Assembly (NCBI GenBank): GCA_018052735.1
Contig: JAGPMT010000005.1
Coordinates: 100,957-164,956, forward strand
DNA from: Phycisphaerae bacterium
GTDB taxonomy: Bacteria > Planctomycetota > Phycisphaerae > Sedimentisphaerales > Anaerohalosphaeraceae
DNA: 64,000 nt
Direction of reading: 5' to 3'
Positions within the stretch are counted from its first letter, which is position 1. Each line of letters opens with the position of its first letter. Positions 55,524 to 64,000 of the stretch are shown piece by piece. A model generated the notes under the pieces. That model did not search any database. It was not told the DNA's origin and saw only the letters and a list, made by a program, of their open reading frames with translations. A program made the translations under genes and the position numbers.

Positions 55524-56192
55524 ATGAGCCAAAAACATTTTTCGCTTCGTTTGCGACCTTTTGTATCGTCTTTGACGGCTTTTTCCTTTTTGGTTATTAC
55601 CTTGTCCGGCATTCTGTTGTTTATTGCCCCATCTGGACGCAGAATGAATTCTTGGACATTTTGGGGACTCTCAAAGAGTCAATGGAATGATCTGCATATC
55701 TGTATGAGTGCCGTTTTTGTAGCGGCTTCGTTATGTCATATTTGTTTGAATATTAAGCCTCTATGCCGCTATTTTGTTGATAAAGTCAACGCAGCAAGAC
55801 ATTTACGATTGGAATGGATAGGAGCTTTCCTTGTTTCAGGCCTTGTCTGCTGGGGGACTATTAAACAAACCGTACCATTCACCTCGCTTATCAACTTAGG
55901 GCAGAAAGTTCGAAGCTCGTGGTCATCCCAGCAGCCGCAGGCAATCCAGCAAGGACAATATGGTCAGCGGCGAGGTTTTGGCGGAGGAACAAATGCTGCC
56001 GATTCAGGGGGATTTGGACAACAAACCTTGATACAGACTTGTCAGGAATTGGGCATCGACATAAATACGGCCTTGGAAACACTCAAAAAGAAAGGAATTC
56101 AGGCCTCCCCAAACTACACCATCCGACGTATTGCCGATGAAAACCGCATACGTCCGGGTGATATTCGTCAACATTTGGAATCTGCCCGCTGA
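55524..56192 (+). CDS. DUF4405-like membrane protein
   Basis: A 222-aa protein with three or four N-terminal membrane helices (about 15-35, 52-72, 92-112) resembling the DUF4405 cytochrome-b-like family, including HICMSAV and CHICLN with conserved His. The C-terminal region (165-222) has a helical repeat LGIDINTALETLKKKGIQASPNYTIRRIA. A Gly/Gln-rich linker lies between. It may bind haem or take part in electron transfer, but this is an inference. Confidence 0.7.
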   Translation: MSQKHFSLRLRPFVSSLTAFSFLVITLSGILLFIAPSGRRMNSWTFWGLSKSQWNDLHICMSAVFVAASLCHICLNIKPLCRYFVDKVNAARHLRLEWIGAFLVSGLVCWGTIKQTVPFTSLINLGQKVRSSWSSQQPQAIQQGQYGQRRGFGGGTNAADSGGFGQQTLIQTCQELGIDINTALETLKKKGIQASPNYTIRRIADENRIRPGDIRQHLESAR

Positions 56193-56195
56193 ATA

Positions 56196-57884
56196 TCAGC
56201 CAAAATAGGCCTTCAGCACATATTGCTGCATCATCCGCTGTGTATTGAAGAACGAGCCATTCAATGCAATCGCATGTGTTCGGACAGAGCAAAAACGTGC
56301 CTGCTCCTTGTAGTAGATACGCACTACTTGTTCAAGTTTCTGATATAAGTGTTCTGCATCGGCAGCCCTGTCGCTGTGCTGTTCAAGATGATGATTTTCT
56401 CCTATAGCCCAACCTGTAATTCCCTCGATGCAGCCCTCAATCCACCAGCCGTCCAAAATGCTCAGAGACGGTACGCCGTTTAAGGCCGCTTTCATCCCGC
56501 TGGTTCCGGAGGCTTCCATCGGGGGCTGAGGAGTATTGAGCCAAACATCGACTCCGGATGTCAGCAGAAGCCCCAGATCCATGTCGTAATTGGGAATGTA
56601 TGCAATCTTGATTTCTGGACGCAGCTGTCGAGCAGCACTATATATGCGCTTAATCAGTTCTTTGCCCTCGGTGTCATTGGGATGTGCTTTGCCGCTGAAT
56701 ACAAGCTGCAGCCTGCCTTCGTTTACGCTGATCGAACGCAGCCGCTGCAGGTCTGTAAAAATCAAATCGGCTCGCTTATAACTGGTCGCACGCCGTGCAA
56801 AACCCAGTGTAAGGACCTCTGTATCCATTCCGAGATTGCTCTGCTGGTTGACATACTGAATCAATTCCCGTTTGGCCTGCTGATGTGCCTGAGTGATTTC
56901 CGAGCAGGAAATACTCAACGCGTAACGAAGACTGAAGTTGTCTTCACGCCAGCCGGGAATATGCTTGTCAAATAATTTCTGAAAGGATGGGCAAACCCAG
57001 CGTGTTGCATTGACTCCATTGGTTATAGCATCAATTTTATAGCCGGAAAACATCTGACGGGAGACTTCCCCATGCTGCTTGGCAACACCATTGACATAGT
57101 GACTCAAATTCAGCGCCAGATAGGTCATATTCAGCTGGTTTTCACAGCAGAAAACATTCTCTAACATAAATGCCTTATGGCTGCCGAAAACTTCTCGGAC
57201 CAAATCCATCGGAAATTTATCATGTCCTGCCGCTACCGGCGTGTGAGTCGTAAAGACGCATTGGCGTCGTATTTCGGCAATATCCTCTTCTGTTATTTGG
57301 TCTTCCTTGCGGGCTTGAATCCGCTCGTCTAAAAGTTCTATTGTCAATAAGCTAGCATGGCCTTCATTCATATGGAAACGGTCAAGTTCTGTATATCCCA
57401 ATGCCCGGAGCATCCGAATACCGCCAATGCCCAAAATAATTTCCTGACTGAGACGGTAGCGGGCATCTTTGCCGTATAAATAATGGGTAAGAACTCTGTC
57501 CTGCGGAGCGTTTTCCTCCAAATCGGTATCGAGTAAATAAACCGGGACTGCATATCCCCCGAAACCTTTAACAATATACTCCCATGCGCGGACTTTTACC
57601 GGCCGGTTTTCAATATTCACAACTATACGCGGTTCCAGTTCTCGTGTAAAATCCTCCGGAATCCACTCAACTGGTTCTTCTGTCTGCCATCCATCTGCTC
57701 CAAGCCGCTGGTAAAAATATCCCTTTCGATGCAGCAGTGTCACGGCCACCATCGGTATTTTCATATCTGCTGCTGACAAAATCGTGTCTCCGGCCAGAAC
57801 CCCTAAACCACCGCTGTAAGTCGGCATAGCCGGATCAAGACCGATTTCCATAGAAAAGTAGGCGATTTTTTTTGTTTCTTTCAA
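56196..57884 (-). CDS. glgP: alpha-glucan (glycogen) phosphorylase, short type
   Basis: GT35 PLP enzyme releasing glucose-1-phosphate from alpha-glucans (562 aa). It resembles the short alpha-glucan phosphorylase of bacteria and archaea rather than the 800-aa enzyme. YFSMEIGL and GGLGVLAGD near the N-terminus, FHMNEGHAS, and the PLP-lysine motif [13 protein letters not shown] are present. TTG start with AGGAGG 5 nt upstream. Converges with the DUF4405 gene (3-nt gap). Confidence 0.94.
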   Translation of the reverse strand: MKETKKIAYFSMEIGLDPAMPTYSGGLGVLAGDTILSAADMKIPMVAVTLLHRKGYFYQRLGADGWQTEEPVEWIPEDFTRELEPRIVVNIENRPVKVRAWEYIVKGFGGYAVPVYLLDTDLEENAPQDRVLTHYLYGKDARYRLSQEIILGIGGIRMLRALGYTELDRFHMNEGHASLLTIELLDERIQARKEDQITEEDIAEIRRQCVFTTHTPVAAGHDKFPMDLVREVFGSHKAFMLENVFCCENQLNMTYLALNLSHYVNGVAKQHGEVSRQMFSGYKIDAITNGVNATRWVCPSFQKLFDKHIPGWREDNFSLRYALSISCSEITQAHQQAKRELIQYVNQQSNLGMDTEVLTLGFARRATSYKRADLIFTDLQRLRSISVNEGRLQLVFSGKAHPNDTEGKELIKRIYSAARQLRPEIKIAYIPNYDMDLGLLLTSGVDVWLNTPQPPMEASGTSGMKAALNGVPSLSILDGWWIEGCIEGITGWAIGENHHLEQHSDRAADAEHLYQKLEQVVRIYYKEQARFCSVRTHAIALNGSFFNTQRMMQQYVLKAYFG

Positions 57885-58086
57885 AATTACCTCCTGTATA
57901 TCGAATATAATTTATTGCGGAAACATAGATGCGAATAGGAATCATTTGTTATATTACCTGCTTTAAGGGCCTATTCAAGTAATTCTATATAAAATCCCAA
58001 TGTTCCAATAAAACTATACTCTTGACATGACAAATACAACAGTTCATACTATTGCCTGATTGAATGCAATTTAGAAGGACTTTTTT

Positions 58087-58320
58087 GTGAGGTATTTTGA
58101 AATGACTGAAAAAATTGGACAAGCAGCGGGTATAATTTGGCATCTTCTTGCAAAGGCAGCTAACCCGATAAATATTACAGATATTCCAAAAAGGACAAAT
58201 CTGACTTCTCAAATGGCTTATCAAGGACTTGGCTGGTTAGCAAGGGAAGGCAAATTAGAATATACTCAAAAAGGACGTTCAATATACGTTTCTCTCTTAT
58301 CGGTACCCTCCAGCAATTAA
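58087..58320 (+). CDS. DUF2582-like winged helix-turn-helix protein
   Basis: A 77-aa protein: EKIGQAAGIIWHLLAKAANPI, then TNLTSQMAYQGLGWLAREGKL and a wing with YVSLL. The pattern matches the DUF2582/PF10771 winged-helix group. GTG start with AAGGAC 7 nt upstream; an ATG at 58102 fits the family length but has a poorer SD. Confidence 0.75.
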   Translation: MRYFEMTEKIGQAAGIIWHLLAKAANPINITDIPKRTNLTSQMAYQGLGWLAREGKLEYTQKGRSIYVSLLSVPSSN

Positions 58321-58490
58321 AATATAGCCTGTTGCTTTTTTTCTGCATTACAGGGTATCCTGCCTGAAAGAATCCCTAACGCAGGGAAAGGGATTTTCTG
58401 TTGCTTTTTTTACGCAGATAAGATACGTTCCTGCATTTTATTTATTGGACACAAAAGAACAGGAACCTTGAATATACAATAAGGAATGGT

Positions 58491-60356
58491 ATGACATTTA
58501 CATCGCATATACGAAATGTGGCTATTATTGCACATGTTGACCACGGCAAGACCACTCTGGTTGACCAGCTGCTCTATCAATCTGGAATGTTTCGCAGTGC
58601 AGAGTTGGAAAAACTGGCCGGCGGCCAGCATGGCTTAATTATGGACTCCAATCCGCTTGAACGTGAGCGGGGAATAACCATACTGAGTAAAAATTGCGCT
58701 ATCCATTATACTGACCCTGATGGCGAAGAGTATAAAATCAATATCATTGATACACCGGGGCATGCTGATTTCGGCGGGGAAGTAGAACGTGTGCTTAAGA
58801 TGGCCGATGGGGTTCTTCTGCTGGTTGATGCCTTTGAGGGACCAATGCCCCAGACACGATTCGTTTTAAGCAAAGCACTGCTGCACAAGCTTAAGCCGAT
58901 TGTTGTTGTCAACAAAGTAGATCGTCCGGATTCGCGGCCGGATGATGTTGTCAATGAGGTTTTTGATCTGTTCGTAGCCCTGAAGGCAGATGACAGAGCA
59001 CTTGATTTTCCGATTCTCTATGCTTCCGGCCGAAACGGCTGGGCAACACGGGATCTGGCCCAGCCCGGTACCACCCTGCAGCCGGTATTTGATGCAATTA
59101 TTGAGCATGTGCCTGCCCCTAAGGATGACCCCGATGCCCCCCTGCAGATGCTTGTAACAACGTTGGACTATTCGGATTATGTCGGACGCATTGCCATCGG
59201 GCGTGTTTTTGCAGGAATAGTCAGCCAGTCGCAGAAAATTACTGTTATTGACAATCAGGGACGACATACGCAGCAAAAGGTGCTTCAGCTGTACACATTT
59301 GACGGTTTGGGTAAAAAAACCGTGGATACTGTTATTGCCGGCGATATCTGTGCAATCGCAGGACTTGATCCGGTTGACATCGGAAATACCGTTGCCTGTG
59401 CAGATGAACCGTCCCCCCTGCCGGTTATCGCCGTCGATGAGCCGACAATGAATATGACGTTCCGCATCAATGACGGACCTTTTGCCGGTCGAGAAGGAAA
59501 ATATGTAACCGGCAGACATATTCGGGAGCGGCTGGAAAAAGAGCTGCAGGTCAATGTTGCCCTGCGGGTTGAACCCGGGCAGCGGGCTGACGAATTTCTG
59601 GTTTCCGGACGCGGCTTGATGCATCTGGGAATACTGCTTGAAAATATGCGACGGGAAGGATATGAACTGTGTGTCGGAAAACCCAGTGTGATTATCCGCG
59701 AAATCGGCGGTCTGCGGCAGGAACCTATTGAACGGCTGGTCATTGACTGTCCGGCGGACTGCCAAAGCTCTGTCATCAGTCTGCTGGGCGACCGCCGGAG
59801 CGAGTTAATCAGTATGGATACGAAAGCCGGCGCTGATAATTACATCCATATGGAATTTATGATTCCTTCTCGCGGGCTTTTCGGGCTGCACGCCCGGGTT
59901 ATGACTGCCACCCAAGGCCGGGCTGTGATGCACCACACATTCGAACGGTATGAGCCGCTGCGCGGATCAATCCCCCAGCGTCAGGCCGGTGTTATGGTTG
60001 CAACAGAAACAGGTATCGTTACCGCCTATGCTCTGGATGCCCTGTATGATCGGGGGATTTTCTTCGTAGAGCCGGGGGAAATGGTCTATGAAGGTCAGGT
60101 GGTCGGCGAACACTGCAAAGACAATGACATTCCGGTCAATCCGGCGCGTGCCAAGCAGCTGACTAATATGCGGGCAACCGGCAAGGATGATGCCGCCCGA
60201 ATCCGTCCTGCCCGCAAAATGTCGCTGGAAGCAACCCTGGAATATATTCAGGATGATGAATTGGTAGAAATTACTCCCAAATCCATTCGTATCCGCAAAC
60301 GGCTACTGAAAGAGGCCGACCGCCGCCGCGAAAGCCGAAAATCCAAAAATCAGTAA
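58491..60356 (+). CDS. typA: GTP-binding translation factor TypA/BipA
   Basis: Ribosome-associated GTPase (621 aa). [11 protein letters not shown] (P-loop), RERGITIL (switch I), DTPGHADFG and VNKVDRP are intact; C-terminal [16 protein letters not shown] and [13 protein letters not shown] are BipA-specific. Acts in ribosome assembly, mostly under stress or cold. AAGGAA upstream. Confidence 0.97.
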   Translation: MTFTSHIRNVAIIAHVDHGKTTLVDQLLYQSGMFRSAELEKLAGGQHGLIMDSNPLERERGITILSKNCAIHYTDPDGEEYKINIIDTPGHADFGGEVERVLKMADGVLLLVDAFEGPMPQTRFVLSKALLHKLKPIVVVNKVDRPDSRPDDVVNEVFDLFVALKADDRALDFPILYASGRNGWATRDLAQPGTTLQPVFDAIIEHVPAPKDDPDAPLQMLVTTLDYSDYVGRIAIGRVFAGIVSQSQKITVIDNQGRHTQQKVLQLYTFDGLGKKTVDTVIAGDICAIAGLDPVDIGNTVACADEPSPLPVIAVDEPTMNMTFRINDGPFAGREGKYVTGRHIRERLEKELQVNVALRVEPGQRADEFLVSGRGLMHLGILLENMRREGYELCVGKPSVIIREIGGLRQEPIERLVIDCPADCQSSVISLLGDRRSELISMDTKAGADNYIHMEFMIPSRGLFGLHARVMTATQGRAVMHHTFERYEPLRGSIPQRQAGVMVATETGIVTAYALDALYDRGIFFVEPGEMVYEGQVVGEHCKDNDIPVNPARAKQLTNMRATGKDDAARIRPARKMSLEATLEYIQDDELVEITPKSIRIRKRLLKEADRRRESRKSKNQ

Positions 60357-60374
60357 GAGTGGAGGAGGATTGCA

Positions 60375-61745
60375 ATGATGCAGGCCCAGCGCATTCGGAA
60401 CAGAAATAACAAGCCTATCCAGCAGCGCGGATTTGTTTTGTACTGGATGCAGGCATCGCAGCGGGCCGAATGGAATCATGCGCTGGAGTATGCAATTTTA
60501 CAAGCCAACAAAAGGATAAAACCTGTTTTAGCGGCATTTTCACTGACAGATGACTTTCCTGAAGCCAACCAGCGGCATTATGCCTTTATGCTGCAGGGAC
60601 TCCGCGAAACACAAGCCGCCCTTGCCGAGCGACACATTCAGCTTGTTATTCTGCGCGGCAATCCTGTCAAAACCATCCCCCAATTGGCCCGACAGGCGGA
60701 TATGCTCGTGATGGACGACGGGTATCTGCGCTGTCAGCGGCAATGGCGCGATTCGATAGCCCTATCTGCGGATTGTCTTGCCTGTGAAGTTGCTGCCAAT
60801 CTGATTGTGCCGGCTGAAGAAGCATCCGATAAAGAAAACTTCTCCGCTCGAACGTTTCGGCCAAGGATTCATAAGCAGCTTCCCCAATACCTTATTCCCT
60901 TACAGCATTCGAAGCCCCGATGCAGCTCACTGAACTTGCAATTCAGCAGTTACGACATCAGCAACACGGAGCAAACGCTTAAACAGCTGAATATCGACCA
61001 TTCTATTGCCCCCAGTATTTTCTACACCGGCGGAACCAGTCAGGCAAAACAGCGGCTCAGAAAATTTATCCAAGAAAAACTGGATGCGTATCCAGACCAT
61101 CGCAGCGATCCGCTGCAGAATTGTCAGTCCCATTTGAGCCCTTATCTTCATTTCGGACAAATCAGTCCCCTGTATATCGCATTGGAAATCTTAAAAACAG
61201 ACAGCCCGGGCAAAGATAGCTTTCTCGAGGAGCTTATTGTACGGCGGGAATTAAGCCACAATTTCGTTTATTATAATCGGCGCTATGACCAGTTCGATGC
61301 CCTGCCTCACTGGGCATTGCGAACACTAAAGCTCCACGCCAAAGATAAACGTTTGTCTATATACTCGCTTGACGAATTTGAACACGCCCGGACACACGAT
61401 CCGTTCTGGAATGCTGCGCAAACTGAAATGGCCCTCACCGGCAAAATGCATAACTATATGCGGATGTACTGGGGCAAAAAAATCATAGAATGGAGCCGAA
61501 CGCCGGAAGAGGCCTATCATATCGCTTTGCACCTGAACAATAAATATCAATTGGATGGCCGTGATCCCAACAGCTTTGCCGGAATTGCATGGTGCTTCGG
61601 CAAACATGACCGGCCATGGGGCCGGCATCCTGTTTTCGGCACAGTCCGCTATATGAATGCAGCAGGACTCAAACGCAAATTCAATCCCGCTGCTTATGCA
61701 GATACTATCAGCAACCTCCGGTTGGCAGAAAAACAATGCAGATAA
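60375..61745 (+). CDS. phrB: class II CPD photolyase
   Basis: Light-driven DNA repair flavoenzyme (456 aa). VLYWMQASQRAEWNHAL and the N-terminal MTHF/other antenna-type domain, plus C-terminal LTGKMHNYMRMYWGKK and NSFAGIAWCFGKHDRPWG, fit class II. GGAGGAGG SD. Overlaps the MATE gene by 10 nt. Confidence 0.92.
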   Translation: MMQAQRIRNRNNKPIQQRGFVLYWMQASQRAEWNHALEYAILQANKRIKPVLAAFSLTDDFPEANQRHYAFMLQGLRETQAALAERHIQLVILRGNPVKTIPQLARQADMLVMDDGYLRCQRQWRDSIALSADCLACEVAANLIVPAEEASDKENFSARTFRPRIHKQLPQYLIPLQHSKPRCSSLNLQFSSYDISNTEQTLKQLNIDHSIAPSIFYTGGTSQAKQRLRKFIQEKLDAYPDHRSDPLQNCQSHLSPYLHFGQISPLYIALEILKTDSPGKDSFLEELIVRRELSHNFVYYNRRYDQFDALPHWALRTLKLHAKDKRLSIYSLDEFEHARTHDPFWNAAQTEMALTGKMHNYMRMYWGKKIIEWSRTPEEAYHIALHLNNKYQLDGRDPNSFAGIAWCFGKHDRPWGRHPVFGTVRYMNAAGLKRKFNPAAYADTISNLRLAEKQCR

Positions 61746-63172
61746 AAATCAACCTCGATAACCATCTTGCCGGTCCCGGAGGCATCAGGGAGATGATAGC
61801 CATTGCCCTGCCGATGGTGATTTCCAGCGCCTGTGAAACAACAATGACATTTACCGACCGGCTGTTTTTGTCGCGTCTGGGGCCGGAATATATGAGTGCG
61901 GCAATGGCCGGCGGTTTGACCAGCTTTGTAATGATGACGTTTGTTCTTGGTCTGACCGGCTATACCACGGCATTAGCAGCCCAGTATTGGGGAGCCAATC
62001 AGAAAAAACGATGTCCTGTTGCAGTCACACAGGCATTGATACTCTCCTTGTTGGCCTATCCAGTCATCGTGGCAGCCCGACCGCTGGCATTTTGGCTATT
62101 CGACGTTATAAAAGTCCCATCCGAGCAGCTGATGTATCAGCAGCAGTACTTTAATATACTGCTCAATGGCGTGTTAATCGGACTGCTGCGGAACTGCCTG
62201 AGCAGTTTCTTCTCCGGCATCGGCAAAACCCGTGTGGTAATGGTTTCTGCTCTGACATCAATGGCTGTCAATGTAGGAGCCAATTATCTGCTGATTTTCG
62301 GCAAATGGGGTATCCCTCCGCTGGGCATACGGGGAGCGGCCTATGGGACTCTCATCGGCGGATTCTGCGGCCTGATGGTTTTGGCGGCGGTTTATTTAGG
62401 TTCTTCTGTGCGTCGGGAATACAGCGTAGCCGCCAGTTTCAGATGGGATTCCGACACGATGAAAAAACTGCTGCGGTTCGGCTATCCTGCGGGGCTGGAA
62501 TTCTTCCTGAATCTGCTGGCATTCAATCTGCTTGTAATGATTCTGCATTCTCACAGCGCTGTAACTGCTGCTGCAATCACCATTGTTTTCAACTGGGATA
62601 TGGTTTCTTTTGTGCCGATGATCGGCATTAACGTCGGCGTTACCAGTCTGGTTGGACGCTATATGGGTGCAGGGCTGCCTGATACGGCCCATCGCGCAAC
62701 CTTGTCAGGACTGAAGCTGGCTTGGATGTACTCCAGCTGCATTCTGCTGATGTTTGCATTCTTTCCGGACTGTCTGGTCGGCCTATTCCGTCCCCGGCAC
62801 GAAACCGCCCTGTTCGCTGCTGCTTATCCTATGGCAGTCACCATGCTGCGGATGGCTGCCCTTTATGTAATGGCCGATGCTGTTATGCTTGTTTTCGGCG
62901 GAGCGCTGCGGGGAGCCGGCGACACCTTCTGGGCAATGTGCATCTCTGTTGTTCTGCATTGGATATTGGTTGCTCTTCTATTTGTCTTTGTCAGAATGTG
63001 GGATGTACCGCCGGCCGCATCATGGCTGACGCTGTGCTGTACATTTATGCTGTTAAGCATGCTGTTTTATCTTCGGTATCGTCAGGGCAAATGGCGCACA
63101 CTGCGTCTTATCGGACAGGAATTCTCTCCTCCCGCAGCCGTAAACGGATTTCGTGAGACAAAAGATTTATAG
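61736..63172 (+). CDS. MATE-family multidrug/cation efflux protein
   Basis: Twelve-helix transporter (478 aa) of the MATE family (NorM-like). IALPMVISSACETTMTFTDRLFLSRLG is at the N-terminus, and GIGKTRVVMVSALTSMAVNVGANYLLIFGKWG and the C-terminal half repeat the pattern. Uses Na+ or H+ to expel cations. The ATG is inside the photolyase end; the track-length frame upstream is antisense-like to phrB and unsupported. Confidence 0.92.
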   Translation: MQIKINLDNHLAGPGGIREMIAIALPMVISSACETTMTFTDRLFLSRLGPEYMSAAMAGGLTSFVMMTFVLGLTGYTTALAAQYWGANQKKRCPVAVTQALILSLLAYPVIVAARPLAFWLFDVIKVPSEQLMYQQQYFNILLNGVLIGLLRNCLSSFFSGIGKTRVVMVSALTSMAVNVGANYLLIFGKWGIPPLGIRGAAYGTLIGGFCGLMVLAAVYLGSSVRREYSVAASFRWDSDTMKKLLRFGYPAGLEFFLNLLAFNLLVMILHSHSAVTAAAITIVFNWDMVSFVPMIGINVGVTSLVGRYMGAGLPDTAHRATLSGLKLAWMYSSCILLMFAFFPDCLVGLFRPRHETALFAAAYPMAVTMLRMAALYVMADAVMLVFGGALRGAGDTFWAMCISVVLHWILVALLFVFVRMWDVPPAASWLTLCCTFMLLSMLFYLRYRQGKWRTLRLIGQEFSPPAAVNGFRETKDL

Positions 63173-63208
63173 TTTTCAAAACAGCATGCTTGATGTACAA
63201 TAAACAGT

Positions 63209-64000
63209 ATGAAAACAAAACCCTATACGGCTGACAGCCGCCGTTATGACAAAATGATTTACAACCGCTGCGGGCGAAGCGGACTGAAGCTTCCTGCCAT
63301 TTCTTTGGGGTTATGGCATAATTTTGGGGATGTCGATGATTTCGGTGCTGCCCGGCAGATGATACTTGCTGCGTTTGATAATGGGATTACCCACTTTGAC
63401 TTGGCAAACAATTACGGCCCTCCTCCCGGCAGTGCCGAGACGAATTTCGGCAAAATCCTTAAAAAAGATTTGGCCCCCTACCGTGATGAACTGATTATTT
63501 CCACCAAAGCCGGCTATTTGATGTGGCCGGGTCCTTATGGAGAATGGGGGTCGAAAAAATATCTTATCGCCAGTTTGGAGCAGTCCCTCAAGCGGATGGG
63601 ATTAGAATATGTGGATATTTTTTATTCGCATCGCCCCGATCCTGATACGCCACTAGAAGAGACCATGGAAGCATTGGCGCAGGCTGTTCATCAGGGAAAA
63701 GCCCTGTATGCAGGCATTTCCAATTATTCCCCGCAGCAAACCCGACGTGCCGCCGCTGTGCTTGCTCAGATGGGAATTCGCCTGCTTATTCATCAGCCGC
63801 CTTTCTCGATGTTGCGCCGAACTTTTGAAACAGCCGGATTATTTGAGACCCTTGAAGAATTGGGAATCGGTGCCATCTGTTTCAGCCCGCTGGCTCAAGG
63901 ACTTCTTACAGACAAGTATCTGCAGGGTATTCCAGCCGATTCACGGGCCGCCAAACCCCATGGGTATTTAAAGAAAGAGTCCGTTACACCGGACCTGATC
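63209..64000 (+). CDS. aldo/keto reductase (YghZ-like), truncated by window end
   Basis: Partial gene, 264 codons seen. YNRCGRSGLKLPAISLGLW, catalytic DLANNYGPPPGSAE (Asp and Tyr), and YVDIFYSHRPD are present, matching the L-glyceraldehyde-3-phosphate reductase/YghZ group. NADPH site lies in the missing C-terminus. Reduces methylglyoxal-type aldehydes. Confidence 0.9.
   Translation, partial: MKTKPYTADSRRYDKMIYNRCGRSGLKLPAISLGLWHNFGDVDDFGAARQMILAAFDNGITHFDLANNYGPPPGSAETNFGKILKKDLAPYRDELIISTKAGYLMWPGPYGEWGSKKYLIASLEQSLKRMGLEYVDIFYSHRPDPDTPLEETMEALAQAVHQGKALYAGISNYSPQQTRRAAAVLAQMGIRLLIHQPPFSMLRRTFETAGLFETLEELGIGAICFSPLAQGLLTDKYLQGIPADSRAAKPHGYLKKESVTPDLI

Noticed and set aside
58370..58440. Hairpin after the small winged-helix gene as a terminator
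   Set aside because: Stem is short and interrupted; only weak support.
58866..59765. 299-aa antisense frame inside typA
   Set aside because: typA is a complete conserved gene on the other strand; the frame is a codon-bias shadow.

Overview
This window reads as chromosomal DNA of a Gram-negative planctomycete, most likely class Phycisphaerae (Sedimentisphaerales-like). The clues are a secreted protein ending in the PEP-CTERM sorting signal typical of that class, CsrA, a DksA-like protein with a degenerate zinc finger, an EtfB-EtfA fusion, and a lipid A/heptose core operon. GC content is moderate and gene density is high, with many 4-11 nt start/stop overlaps. Most genes are housekeeping. I see no prophage, insertion sequence, CRISPR array or rRNA. 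The last gene (aldo/keto reductase) is cut by the window edge.

Layout. 0-3 kb: a nickel module, with NikR divergent from an OprB-type porin and a CbiM/N transporter; two 25-bp direct repeats lie over the porin promoter. 3-5.4 kb: thioredoxin reductase and a coupled membrane-anchored protein. 5.6 kb: a PilZ protein. 6.4-11.7 kb (minus): a compact operon trpS, DUF2007, scpA, esterase, deoC, pabB. 12-18 kb: a coiled-coil membrane protein, FAH-family hydrolase, DJ-1/PfpI protein, a 1-kb gene-poor stretch, a PEP-CTERM protein with promoter and terminator, nuclease, aspartate kinase and tRNA-Arg(TCT). 18.3-19.7 kb: a secreted HEMVH protein.

20-27.8 kb (plus): five tightly packed genes, namely an aminotransferase, a large GT-C-like membrane protein, a dolichol-phosphate-mannose-synthase-like GT2, alanine racemase, and a fusion of a gamma-glutamylcyclotransferase domain to a putative glutamine-synthetase-fold amidoligase. 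This is the best candidate for an undescribed system. The two glycosyltransferases could make and use a polyprenyl-phosphate sugar, while the racemase and the fusion enzyme could make or trim an amide-linked amino acid modification. 27.8-37 kb: malate dehydrogenase, tRNA-Cys, a small winged-helix protein, a polytopic membrane protein, csrA, an orphan corrinoid protein, and an EtfBA fusion with an ETF-quinone oxidoreductase.

37-46 kb: isocitrate dehydrogenase and an envelope operon lpxK, hldE, gmhB, waaF, LPS kinase, GT4, plsY, indicating a heptose-containing lipopolysaccharide; the GmhB has lost most of its zinc site. 46-54 kb: azoreductase, an AmmeMemoRadiSam radical SAM enzyme with a probable leaderless promoter, two tandem SYLF-domain lipoproteins, a 49-residue lipoprotein, an aminopeptidase P, a UbiB-family kinase with a phasin-like partner, and the arginine to agmatine to putrescine pair pdaD-speB. 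54-64 kb: a zinc-less DksA-like protein with acidic tail, a DUF4405 membrane protein, glycogen phosphorylase, a small winged-helix protein, TypA/BipA, class II photolyase, MATE transporter and aldo/keto reductase.
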